Source: DATAVB01 sp040414495 (lineage in GTDB: Bacteria; Actinomycetota; Actinomycetes; Mycobacteriales; QHCD01). From it: a stretch of 43,780 nt of DNA. The notes beneath the pieces are model-generated. The model saw nothing but the letters and a program-made list of their open reading frames with translations, searched no databases and was not told the DNA's origin. The position numbers were made by a program, and so were the translations under genes. The first letter of the stretch is position 1. Each line of letters opens with the position of its first letter. Shown here one piece after another: positions 22,663 through 30,005 of the stretch. The stretch is taken from positions 1 to 43,780 of the forward strand of contig JBEDUI010000272.1 in assembly GCA_040414495.1 (NCBI GenBank). The letters run 5' to 3'.

Positions 22663-23653
22663 CCACTATTACCCCGGGCCGATATGTAGACCAGGCGGTC
22701 GCCATCGGCGAGCAGGCCGACCTGATTGTCATCGAATCTGATCAATTGCCCCGCACGAACCACCCCGAGAACCAGATCGCGCAGTTCATGAAGCCGGCGA
22801 CCGATCTCATTCGTGCGCACCGGCCGTTCGGCCCAGATCCATCCCGTGCGAGAAATCCAGCAGGTCCTCGGCAACGGCGCCGGCCATTGGCGAGGTAGAG
22901 GACATTCCCAGCAAAGCGCCGGCAGAGTCGTGTGAGGACACCACGACATTGGCGCCGGACTGCCGCAACAGCGGCGCGTTTTCCTGCTCGACGAACCGAT
23001 GCCACGACGAACGCCTGCGAATTGAGTCGCCGTACGGTCAGAGTGACCAGGGCGGCGGTGTCATCCCGGCCGACCGCGACCACGACCAGACCCGCGGTGG
23101 CCATATTCACGCCGGCGAGCGTGCGTTCTTCCTGGGCGTCGCCGCGAGCGGCGATATATCCGTCGGCCACCGCGCGTTCTACTGCTTCGGCCGCTACATC
23201 CAGAACGACAATGTCCGCATCCGGTTCGGCCAATGCAATGCTGCGGGCGGCAGCGCGGCCCTGGATGCCGTATCCACAGATCATGGTGTGCTGGCGCATC
23301 CGTTTCCTCCAGGTGTGTTCGTGCTGCTCGCGCCGGAATTGTTCGGTCAACGCAAAGACCGTCGCGGTCAGCAGGATCGCCAGGAACGCGAGACGTAATG
23401 GTGTGATCAGCACAATGGTGAGGAGTCGCGCTCCTGGGGTGACCGGGACGACATCGCCATATCCGGTGGTGGTGAGGCTGACCGTCGCGTACTACAGGCT
23501 GTCCAGAAAGGACAGCGGTCCGCCGGCCGAGTCCCGGTATCCGGAACGATCGACGTACACCAGCACCGTGGACAGCAACAGAATGCCCAGTGCGATAGCA
23601 AACCTGATCGCGAGCCGAACCAGCGGCGTCGGCCGGTTCCGCGGAAACGACAA
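22629..23653 (-). pseudogene. Broken two-TM potassium channel with TrkA-N/TrkA-C domains
   Basis: Reading leftward from a probable TTG start at 23653 (SFPRNRPTPLVRLAIRF...), the sequence encodes TM1 (ALGILLLSTVLVYV), a pore helix with the selectivity filter TTTGYGDVVPVTPG, TM2 and a Rossmann TrkA-N domain (MICGYGIQGRAAARSI). Three lesions are visible. TAG at 23492-23494 replaces a pore-helix Tyr (SL*YATVSL). A single-base insertion near 22990 shifts SVR into a new phase that continues EQENAPLLRQSGANVVVSS. Another insertion near 22830 shifts to the phase encoding LHELRDLVLGVVRAGQLI and DGDRLVYIS, the TrkA-C end. The reading resumes cleanly after each lesion, so this is a recent pseudogene (or sequencing error). 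Confidence 0.88.
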
Positions 23654-24266
23654 CGTGTGGCGATACCCGGCCTCGCTTGTCCTGGCGCTTCATGCCGCGA
23701 GAGCGCGGAAGAGCAAGGCGCCAGTGAGATCGCCACGGCGCTGACCGACATTTCTGCCAACCGCCGTGATCCGTATCGCGGCTGCGGCTGATGGACGACA
23801 TTCCGGCTGCGATTGGCCCTGGCTGAATACCCCGTTCGACCTCTGAGTTACCCCGGCGAAACGCGGTGGCCCACCATTCGCTGCCCTATCCTCCGCCGCA
23901 CGGCTCGCCGGAAAGGCAGATGGCTGGCGACTTCTGAACGCCACGGAGATCACCGGAAGTGACGGATACGACATTTGCCGGAAGCTGAGACGGTGTGCGG
24001 CGCAAATATAGTTCCGGCCGACAAGCTTCGCGGTGCCGATCCAACAGAATCGGCGGCGGGATTGCCGTCTGGCATTGCCGCTTCGATAGCGGGAGTTGGT
24101 TAGCCGGGTTGGATTCCATCGCGAACAAGGCTCGTAATCCGGCGTAGTACCGAGTTGGAAGTCGAGTTCGGGCAAAAACGGCGGGTAGATCACCCGCGCA
24201 GATCTCCTGGCTTCGAAATGGAGACCGAAGCGGCGGATCTCGCCGAACGAATTTCTGACTCTGATT
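23654..24266. other. Non-coding region between channel pseudogene and lsr2-like gene
   Basis: About 610 bp of moderately GC-rich DNA with no supported gene. A long minus-strand open frame across it is also antisense to the lsr2-like gene and has no familiar sequence. Loose GCCGGAA/TTCCGGC motifs recur here (for example near 23894, 23956, 23978 and 24014) and may be distant relatives of the repeat on the other side of the pseudogene. The A+T content rises towards 24230-24330, upstream of the lsr2-like gene. Confidence 0.4.
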
Positions 24267-24436
24267 AGCACTCGGTCAATGAACGTGTTTATGATGGTAC
24301 TGTCGGCATGTCGATGAAATAGAACAGTGTCGGCGCTGTATGGTGAGGGCGTCGCTTTGTAGAAGCGATTCTCTCTCTGACCGAGTGCTCGGGGCTCTGT
24401 CACGGGCACCCCAGGACGACAGGTAGGAACAGAGAC
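24267..24436 (+). promoter_or_regulatory. Promoter and structured 5' leader of the lsr2-like gene
   Basis: A -10-like TATGAT sits at 24290-24295 without a good -35. AGCACTCGGTCA at 24267-24278 is the perfect reverse complement of TGACCGAGTGCT at 24378-24389, enclosing about 100 bp. A nested hairpin TCGCTT-TGTAG-AAGCGA lies at 24352-24368. If transcription starts upstream of 24267 the leader could fold into a long-range stem; otherwise the 12-bp repeats are better read as two operator half-sites. The region is locally AT-rich, as expected for an Lsr2-type target. Confidence 0.45.
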
Positions 24437-24757
24437 ATGAAAATCACAGTTGACTCGAGCGAATCGCTTGATGACGTTCTGCGCGTTGTCGGCGCCGCGT
24501 ATGGCGTGAATGTTGGCGTTGTTGAGTCCGACGGCGCAGTGGTTGCCGAGCGGCCCAGCAGCACCCGTCGCCCGCGTCGTGCCGGCCGTACTCAGCGCGC
24601 GAGTGCCGCGGCCCGTCCGCGTCGCCGCCGTGCCGGTGCTTCTTCGGCTTCGTCCGCCGATGTGCGTGCGTGGGCCCGGGAGCACGGCCACACCGTGAGC
24701 GACCGTGGTCGTCTGCCCGCCCCGATTCTCGAGGCGTACCGCGCGGCCAGCTCCTGA
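24437..24757 (+). CDS. Lsr2-type nucleoid-associated protein with non-canonical N-terminus
   Basis: A 106-aa small basic protein. The C-terminal 35 residues (DVRAWAREHGHTVSDRGRLPA...) match the Lsr2 DNA-binding domain, including the RGR AT-hook-like motif that inserts into the minor groove of AT-rich DNA. The first 33 residues (KITVDSSESLDDVLRVVGAA...) are not the usual Lsr2 dimerisation domain. The middle (about 40-70) is a flexible Arg/Ser/Ala-rich linker with several RRPRR-like clusters. It probably coats or silences AT-rich DNA or competes with full-length Lsr2. The ATG at 24437 follows GGTAGGAACAGAGAC. Two strong hairpins follow the stop, so it is monocistronic. Confidence 0.85.
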   Translation: MKITVDSSESLDDVLRVVGAAYGVNVGVVESDGAVVAERPSSTRRPRRAGRTQRASAAARPRRRRAGASSASSADVRAWAREHGHTVSDRGRLPAPILEAYRAASS

Positions 24758-24770
24758 GTAAACGCGGTAT

Positions 24771-24810
24771 CTGCCGGCGGTAGTCGGGCTTTACGAGTCA
24801 CCGCCGGCAG
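24771..24810 (+). terminator. First terminator after the lsr2-like gene
   Basis: CTGCCGGCGGT at 24771-24781 pairs perfectly with ACCGCCGGCAG at 24800-24810 around an 18-nt loop, starting 13 bp after the stop codon. T-rich sequence (TGCTTCAAATT) follows. Confidence 0.7.
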
Positions 24811-24833
24811 TGCTTCAAATTGCATAGCAACCT

Positions 24834-24874
24834 GTCGATGTCGGTCTGTGTCTATGGCACAGGCCGACATCGAC
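24834..24874 (+). terminator. Second terminator after the lsr2-like gene
   Basis: A 17-bp stem: GTCGATGTCGGTCTGTG at 24834-24850 and CACAGGCCGACATCGAC at 24858-24874 (one G-U pair), loop TCTATGG, followed by GTTTACC. The 256 bp beyond it, up to the convergent deacetylase-like gene, holds no recognisable gene or RNA. Confidence 0.75.
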
Positions 24875-25130
24875 GTTTACCAGGGATTGGTTCCGGCGGC
24901 ACTCATACGCCCACCGACGAAAGCGTCTAGCAAAGACGGTGCCGTCCGCGGCCGGATTATGCGAACGCACGATTGAGCCGCCGACCTTAACAGGTATCCA
25001 GAACCTGTCTTTACCGGGCTTGTCGATTGCCGGTAGCGGCCGTTGTGTTGCCGAATACCAAAGAGCCGGTCAGCGGTCGGTAAGGGACTCGTTTCCCGCC
25101 GGTCCGCTCGTACGTATATGTCGATAGCCG

Positions 25131-26300
25131 TCAGTTGTTACCGGCAGGGGCACCCAGCTCGGGCGGAAGCGCCTGGAGTTTGGCGATCGTGGCCGGATCC
25201 TGCACATCCATCCAGCGAACAACATCCCGGAACGGCACGCAGTAGGTGTCGGGCTGTCCGCAAATCTTCAACGCGAAGTTACCCAACGCGCTCGTGTAGG
25301 CATTGTTGTTCCAACTCTCGAAGTGGTTTCCCAGGATCAATGGGGCCCGGTTTCCCTGATACGCGGCGTGGTACATGTCCAGATATGTGTTGAGGACCTG
25401 TTCGCCGTCCTTCTTCGACTGTTCTGGGGCGACCGTTGTGCTCACATTCTCCTGCGTGTACCACATGTTGTAATCCATCGTCGTGACGAAGTGGCTGGTC
25501 CCATGCAGCGGGAATGTGGCCATGCCCATCTGCCAGATACCGTCCTGTTTCAGCGGCCAGGACAGTCCGCGACGGGTGATGCTGGAGTCGGCGGTGAATC
25601 CGTGATCGCGTAACGCCGGGAATAGCTGCGCCGGGTTGCCTTCCAGGCACGGTGTGCGCTCGGAATGAATAGACTCGGCCGGAACCTGTAGTTTCGGCGC
25701 GTTTGGCAAGTGGTCAAGCTGGTGAAAGTCGTGGACGAATGTGAAGAACTGGTCGAGTTCGGAGTTCCAGTCCGCGGTTGACCAGTCATTGGCGCCCGGC
25801 CGGTTGTCCGAACAGAAGTGGCCGTTGTAATGCGTCCCGATCTCATCGCCATGTTGCCAGGCCGCATTCAGGTCCTGTACTTCCTGTTGGACCTCGCCGG
25901 CGGAGTTCCAGGCGCCGAGCGAACTCTTGCCGGGTCCATGCTCGGGGGCGTTATAGACCGTCTTGTGCTGTGCATCGAGCAGATAGAGTCCGGTGAGGAA
26001 TCCGGTGAACCGCAATGGCACCTGCTTGGCGATGTTGGCCCAGTACTGCCATTTCTCATGCCACCCGACGCCATCGAAAGACAACACAACGAACTGCGGT
26101 GGCCGCTGGCCGGGTCGCAGTTTCCGCGGTACGAAGAACTGGTCCGGTGTGATCTTCTTCGCAGCCGATCGACCGGCTTGTTCTCCGCTGACCCGGTGCG
26201 CGGAGTTGGCTTTATCCCCGCCGGGACTGCTGGTGGGAGAAAAGAAGACAAACGCCAGGATGGCGGCCAAAGTTCCCGTGAGCAGGTAGCTTTTTTTCAC
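25131..26300 (-). CDS. Exported polysaccharide-deacetylase-like protein
   Basis: A 389-aa protein of the NodB/CE4 deacetylase group. The GTG start at 26300 has GGAGGGAG nine bases upstream and yields a signal sequence or membrane anchor (KKSYLLTGTLAAILAFVFFSP). Motif 1 appears as VVLSFDGVGW with Asp76, but the canonical TFDDG has two aspartates and here only one remains. Motif 2 is GDEIGTHYNGHF, with His157 and His161 matching the metal-binding HxxxH. Later aromatic-rich segments (DWNSELDQFFTFVHDF, FVTTMDYNMWYTQEN) belong to a long C-terminal part. It probably acts on cell-wall or capsule glycans outside the cell, but catalytic capacity is uncertain. It is transcribed away from the phosphatidyltransferase gene. 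Confidence 0.8.
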   Translation of the reverse strand: MKKSYLLTGTLAAILAFVFFSPTSSPGGDKANSAHRVSGEQAGRSAAKKITPDQFFVPRKLRPGQRPPQFVVLSFDGVGWHEKWQYWANIAKQVPLRFTGFLTGLYLLDAQHKTVYNAPEHGPGKSSLGAWNSAGEVQQEVQDLNAAWQHGDEIGTHYNGHFCSDNRPGANDWSTADWNSELDQFFTFVHDFHQLDHLPNAPKLQVPAESIHSERTPCLEGNPAQLFPALRDHGFTADSSITRRGLSWPLKQDGIWQMGMATFPLHGTSHFVTTMDYNMWYTQENVSTTVAPEQSKKDGEQVLNTYLDMYHAAYQGNRAPLILGNHFESWNNNAYTSALGNFALKICGQPDTYCVPFRDVVRWMDVQDPATIAKLQALPPELGAPAGNN

Positions 26301-26517
26301 GCCGCTCCCTCCACTGTGGCCGCACAGTAGCAAGGGCGTCGCGCAATGCCGCTGAGGTCGGCGGCGCGCCGTTGCGGTGGTCCGTCATGATGTCTTTGGC
26401 ATTGGGCTGTGGAATTGTCCGGTGGCGACGACCGTAAGCTGGAAAGTGCTCGAAGTGAGCGTTGCCCGGCGGGTACGCCACAGATGGCGACCCCAGGATG
26501 GAGCGCGAGAGAGTCCC

Positions 26518-27414
26518 GTGAGCGAAGGCGGCACTGAGAGATTGCCGGCGGCCGAAAGGTCCTCCGCCGCCGGAGCGAGCCAAGATAATCAGCGCGAAGG
26601 CGGCACTGATAGCGGGCCGGCGGCTGATAACGCGACGGCCGCCGCAGCGAACTATCAAAACCCACGCGAAGGTACGCAGAACGTACCGCCCGCCGAAAGC
26701 GATCCCGCGGCGGCCCAACAAAACCGGCGTGATGTCAGCCGCACTGGGACGGAAAGTAGCGCCGGGCAGCAAGAAAGCAAAGCCGGACCAGAGAAATCCT
26801 CGACCGGCTCCGGCGGGCAGGTCGGTAAGACGGCGAATGACGATGACCGCATCTGGACGGTCCCGAATATTTTGAGCTTCGCCCGGTTGGTCGGCGTACC
26901 GGTATATCTCTGGCTGATTCTGGGGCCGCATGCGGATGTGGCGGCCCTGGTTCTGCTGGCGGCGAGTGGGATCTCCGATTATCTAGACGGCAAGATAGCG
27001 CGCTGGCTTGGTCAGACGAGCAAGTTGGGTGTGCTGCTGGATCCGGCCGCGGACCGCCTTTACATCGTTGCGACTCTCCTCTCGTTCGCGATCCGGGACA
27101 TCATTCCGTGGTGGTTGGTGGCGATTCTTCTCGGTCGCGAAGTTGTGTTGGGTATCTGCCAGCTCGCTTTACGCCGTCGTGGTTACCCGCTGTTCGGCGT
27201 CCATTACCTCGGGAAGGCGGCGACTTTCAATTTGATGTACGCCTTTCCGCTGTTGCTGTTCGCCGATGTGTTGGGCGGAACGGCTGGTGATGTGATCCGC
27301 CCGATCGCCTGGGCGTTCACGATCTGGGGAACGGCTTTGTACGTCTGGTCGGCGGCGCTCTATGTCTGGCAGGTCGTCGGGGTTATTCGGGCTGACACTC
27401 GTGAGACGACATGA
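26518..27414 (+). CDS. CDP-alcohol phosphatidyltransferase (PgsA2-like) with disordered N-terminus
   Basis: A 298-aa membrane enzyme. The first 105 residues are a low-complexity, Ser/Ala/Glu/Gln-rich tail built partly from imperfect repeats (SEGGTERLPAAE, then REGGTDSGPAAD, then REGTQNVPPAE). The catalytic domain follows IWTVPNILSFARLVG. It has the CDP-OH-P signature DYLDGKIAR...GVLLDPAADR, whose aspartates bind the metal and CDP, and about five to six TM helices. The start is the GTG at 26518; earlier in-frame codons include non-coding DNA. Likely product: a phosphatidylglycerol-type or cardiolipin-type phospholipid (function inferred). It lies upstream of gcvH, as in the Rv1822-Rv1826 region of M. 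tuberculosis. Confidence 0.9.
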   Translation: MSEGGTERLPAAERSSAAGASQDNQREGGTDSGPAADNATAAAANYQNPREGTQNVPPAESDPAAAQQNRRDVSRTGTESSAGQQESKAGPEKSSTGSGGQVGKTANDDDRIWTVPNILSFARLVGVPVYLWLILGPHADVAALVLLAASGISDYLDGKIARWLGQTSKLGVLLDPAADRLYIVATLLSFAIRDIIPWWLVAILLGREVVLGICQLALRRRGYPLFGVHYLGKAATFNLMYAFPLLLFADVLGGTAGDVIRPIAWAFTIWGTALYVWSAALYVWQVVGVIRADTRETT

Positions 27415-27486
27415 GACAGGCGTGAGACAGATTGAGAATGGAGGCCGCTCGTAGCCAGTCGCGCCCACCTCACTACGCTGCATCCC

Positions 27487-27876
27487 GTGAGCACTCCTGA
27501 TGACGTCAAATACACCGCCGAGCACGAATGGGCCAAGCCGTCGGCCGACGGCGCGACGGTTCGGGTCGGCATCACCGACTATGCGCAGAATGCGCTGGGC
27601 GATGTGGTCTTCGTGTCCATGCCCGAGGTCGGGGCGACAGTCGAGGTTGGACAGGCGATCGGTGAGATCGAGTCGACCAAGAGCGTCTCGGACATCTTCG
27701 CGCCGGTGGGCGGCACGGTCGCGGCTCGCAATGACGCGTTGGAGGCCACCCCGGAGCTGGTGAACTCCGATCCGTACGGGGAAGGCTGGATGTTCGAGAT
27801 CAGCGTCGCCGACCCGTCTGCGTTGGACACGATGCTCGACGCCGCTGCCTACCAGGGCATGCTGGACCCCCACTGA
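27487..27876 (+). CDS. gcvH: Glycine cleavage system H protein
   Basis: A 129-aa lipoyl-carrier protein of the glycine cleavage complex. It shuttles the aminomethyl group from GcvP to GcvT and then electrons to Lpd. The lipoylated residue is Lys65 in the conserved ESTKSVSDI. Other landmarks are YTAEHEWAK at the N-terminus, VGITDYAQNALGDVVFV and NDDPYGEGW-like NSDPYGEGWM. The start is the GTG at 27487. Its partner GcvP is encoded 3.2 kb downstream behind a glycine riboswitch. gcvT is not in the window. Confidence 0.97.
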   Translation: MSTPDDVKYTAEHEWAKPSADGATVRVGITDYAQNALGDVVFVSMPEVGATVEVGQAIGEIESTKSVSDIFAPVGGTVAARNDALEATPELVNSDPYGEGWMFEISVADPSALDTMLDAAAYQGMLDPH

Positions 27877-27916
27877 CCGGTCCGTGAAACTGGCAAGGCT
27901 TAAGCTCCACCTTTGG

Positions 27917-27946
27917 TTGACCCTGTCCGGGGCGGCTGGCTAGGCT
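27917..27946 (+). promoter_or_regulatory. Predicted sigma-A promoter for the FHA/ftsR transcript
   Basis: TTGACC at 27917-27922 and TAGGCT at 27941-27946 are separated by 18 bp, a good match to actinobacterial housekeeping promoters. Transcription would start near 27953, about 12 nt before the ATG at 27966 and about 126 nt before the alternative CTG start of the FHA gene. Confidence 0.55.
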
Positions 27947-27965
27947 CCCGGGCACGGATCGGCGC

Positions 27966-28661
27966 ATGGCCGGCTCGACGGTGTCGTCGCTGCATGCCGG
28001 TCTCGGTGCCGTCCGGCACACTCTTATCCGTACCAGACAGCGCGTATCCGTCGGATCGCTCGACGACGAGGAGGGGACCCTGACCATCTTCTGCACCCGG
28101 TGCGGTCAGCAGAATTCCGACGAGAGCCGGTTCTGCTCGCAGTGCGGCGCCCAGTTGACGCGTCCCGGTGATTCAGGCGCGGCCGGACGGCCGGGCTACG
28201 GAAGTCCTGACTCGACGACGGTGTTCAGTAGCACCGCCTTCGACGACGCTTCCGAAGCGCTCGACAGCCCGGAGGCCGTGGATACGGGCCAACTCGGGTC
28301 GATGGAGGCACTGCCGCCGGGTTCGGGGCTGCTTGTGGTCAAGCGGGGTCCCAACGCCGGAAGCCGGTTCCTGCTCGACCAGGACGTGACGACCGCCGGC
28401 CGGCACCCGGACAGCGACATCTTCCTCGACGACGTCACCGTGTCCCGTCGGCATGCCGAGTTCCGCCGTGTGGGCACGGAGTTCCAGGTCAACGACGTGG
28501 GCAGCCTCAACGGCACCTACCTGAACCGGGAACGGATCGAGAGCGCCACCCTCGCCGGCGGTGACGAGGTACAGATCGGGAAGTTCCGGCTGGTGTTCCT
28601 CACCGGCGCCCGGTCGGCCCAGGAGCGGATGGCAGATGAGGGGCCGCGGAGCGAACCATGA
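27966..28661 (+). CDS. garA: Zinc-ribbon and FHA-domain protein (GarA-like)
   Basis: The open frame from the ATG at 27966 is 231 aa. However, the recognisable protein begins at about residue 39 with a zinc ribbon (C-x2-C then C-x2-C in FCTRCGQQN...FCSQCGAQL), preceded by an excellent ribosome site (AGGAGGGG) and a CTG codon at 28080. A 193-aa protein starting at CTG is therefore plausible. A Thr-bearing segment DSTTVFSSTAF resembles the phospho-acceptor ETTSVF region of GarA. A C-terminal FHA domain follows (GRHPDSDIFLDDVTVSRRHAEF, DVGSLNGTYLN). GarA/OdhI proteins, when unphosphorylated, inhibit 2-oxoglutarate dehydrogenase and stimulate glutamate synthase, under PknB/PknG control. The gene overlaps ftsR by ATGA. 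Confidence 0.88.
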   Translation: MAGSTVSSLHAGLGAVRHTLIRTRQRVSVGSLDDEEGTLTIFCTRCGQQNSDESRFCSQCGAQLTRPGDSGAAGRPGYGSPDSTTVFSSTAFDDASEALDSPEAVDTGQLGSMEALPPGSGLLVVKRGPNAGSRFLLDQDVTTAGRHPDSDIFLDDVTVSRRHAEFRRVGTEFQVNDVGSLNGTYLNRERIESATLAGGDEVQIGKFRLVFLTGARSAQERMADEGPRSEP

Positions 28662-29392
28662 GCATGCCCGGTCAGGCACGCGCGTTCATGAGCATCGGTG
28701 AGGTGCTGGCCGCGCTGCGTCCGGAGTTCCCCGACGTCACGATCTCCAAGATCCGGTTCCTGGAGTCCGAGGGTCTGATCACCCCGGAGCGGACGCCGTC
28801 GGGGTACCGGAAGTTCTCCCGTGAGGACGTCGGCCGGCTGACCTATGTTCTGGCTTCGCAGCGCGACCGGTACTTGCCGTTACGTGTCATCAAGGACCAT
28901 CTGGACGCGATCGACCGGGGCATGGAACCGCCCGACGTACCGGGCGGGCCGCCGAAGTTGCCGCGCGTCTTGGCGGCGGCCAAGGACGCCAGCGGCGACG
29001 GCGAGTTCGCGCCGGAACCGGCACCGCTTCGGCTGTCCCGGCCCGAACTGGTAGAAGCGGCCAAGATCAGCGACGAGACGCTCGGTCAGCTGGAGCAGGC
29101 CGGTCTGGTGACCGCCCGCGGCGGCCACTACGACCAGACGGCGTTGACGATCGCCCAGACAGTGGGCGAGCTGGCCCGGTACGGCATCGAGCCCCGGCAT
29201 CTGCGGGCGTTCCGGACCGCGGCCGACCGGGAATTGGGTCTGTTCGAACAGGTCGTGCTGCCGCTGGTCCGGCAGCGCGGACCGGATGCGCGGGGTCGGG
29301 CCGAAGAGACCGCACAGGAATTAGCAGCACTATCGGTGCGGTTACACGCAGCATTGATCAAAGCCGGCCTGCGGTCTGTCCTCGGCGGATGA
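28658..29392 (+). CDS. ftsR: MerR-family regulator FtsR
   Basis: A 244-aa MerR-type regulator matching Rv1828/FtsR, an activator of ftsZ expression in corynebacteria. The N-terminal wHTH contains MSIGEVLAALRPEFPDVTISKIRFLES and the family-specific GLITPERTPSGYRKF. A dimerisation coil and a C-terminal domain (about 120-244) follow, with LVEAAKISDETLGQLEQAGL. The ATG overlaps the FHA-gene stop (ATGA), so the two are translationally coupled. The genomic slot (after gcvH-garA, before DUF151) is conserved across actinobacteria, which supports orthology. Confidence 0.9.
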   Translation: MSMPGQARAFMSIGEVLAALRPEFPDVTISKIRFLESEGLITPERTPSGYRKFSREDVGRLTYVLASQRDRYLPLRVIKDHLDAIDRGMEPPDVPGGPPKLPRVLAAAKDASGDGEFAPEPAPLRLSRPELVEAAKISDETLGQLEQAGLVTARGGHYDQTALTIAQTVGELARYGIEPRHLRAFRTAADRELGLFEQVVLPLVRQRGPDARGRAEETAQELAALSVRLHAALIKAGLRSVLGG

Positions 29393-29482
29393 GCCGGGCC
29401 GCGTCCCGGCTGTGCTGGCCACTCAGGGGCGTGTAGTTTCGAATTCAGCGGGTCCCGGACGGCCGTCAGGGAGGCACCAATC

Positions 29483-29950
29483 ATGAACGAGATGCGGGTT
29501 GTCGGCGTACGGGTCGAGCTGCCGCTGAACAATCCCATCGTCTTGCTGAAGGAAGTCGACGGCGATCGTTACCTTCCGATCTGGATCGGACAGCCGGAGG
29601 CAACGGCGATCGCGTACGTCCAGCAGGGCATGCAGTTCGATCGGCCACTGACCCACGATCTGTTGCGCGATGTCGTGACGGCGCTTGGCGCCAAGCTCGA
29701 GTCGGTGCAGATCACCGAGATGAAGGACCGGCTCTACTACGCCGATCTGGTGTTCGAGAACGGTGTGCGCGTGAGCGCTCGGCCGTCGGATGCGATCGCG
29801 TTGGCGTTGCGGGCCGGAGCCACGATCTACGGTGACGAGGCGGTGCTGGACGAGGCGGGCGTGATCATCCCCGATGAGCAAGAGGATGAGGTAGAGAAGT
29901 TCCGCGAGTTTCTCGACACGATCTCGCCCGACGACTTCGCTGGTTCGTAG
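29483..29950 (+). CDS. Bifunctional nuclease family protein (DUF151, Rv1829-like)
   Basis: A 155-aa protein of the DUF151/BFN family. It begins MNEMRVVGVRVELP and contains LPIWIGQPEATAIA, RPLTHDL and VSARPSDAIALALRAGATIY, all highly conserved landmarks. Plant homologues have been described as nucleases with both RNase and DNase activity, but the bacterial role is not settled. The C-terminal acidic tail (EQEDEVEKFREFLDTISPDDF) is typical. The ATG at 29483 has GGGAGG upstream. It sits between the two MerR genes, as in the Rv1828-Rv1830 region. Confidence 0.93.
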   Translation: MNEMRVVGVRVELPLNNPIVLLKEVDGDRYLPIWIGQPEATAIAYVQQGMQFDRPLTHDLLRDVVTALGAKLESVQITEMKDRLYYADLVFENGVRVSARPSDAIALALRAGATIYGDEAVLDEAGVIIPDEQEDEVEKFREFLDTISPDDFAGS

Positions 29951-30005
29951 GCGTCTTCGGCGGCGGCGCGGGAAGATGTCCCGCTTCGTACGCGTATGAC
30001 TTTGA

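Noticed and set aside
21996..22898. Plus-strand open frame of 300 codons over the repeat cluster and pseudogene end
   Set aside because: Composition reflects the DNA repeat, codon-position bias is absent and it runs antisense to recognisable channel sequence.
23690..24691. Long minus-strand open frame of 333 codons
   Set aside because: It is antisense to the lsr2-like gene and its leader, has no ribosome site and no recognisable domain; open frames of this size arise easily in GC-rich DNA.
24875..25130. Possible tRNA or small RNA after the second lsr2-like terminator
   Set aside because: No cloverleaf arms or GTTCGANTC T-arm could be matched; only loose CCGGTA/TACCGG complementarity is visible.
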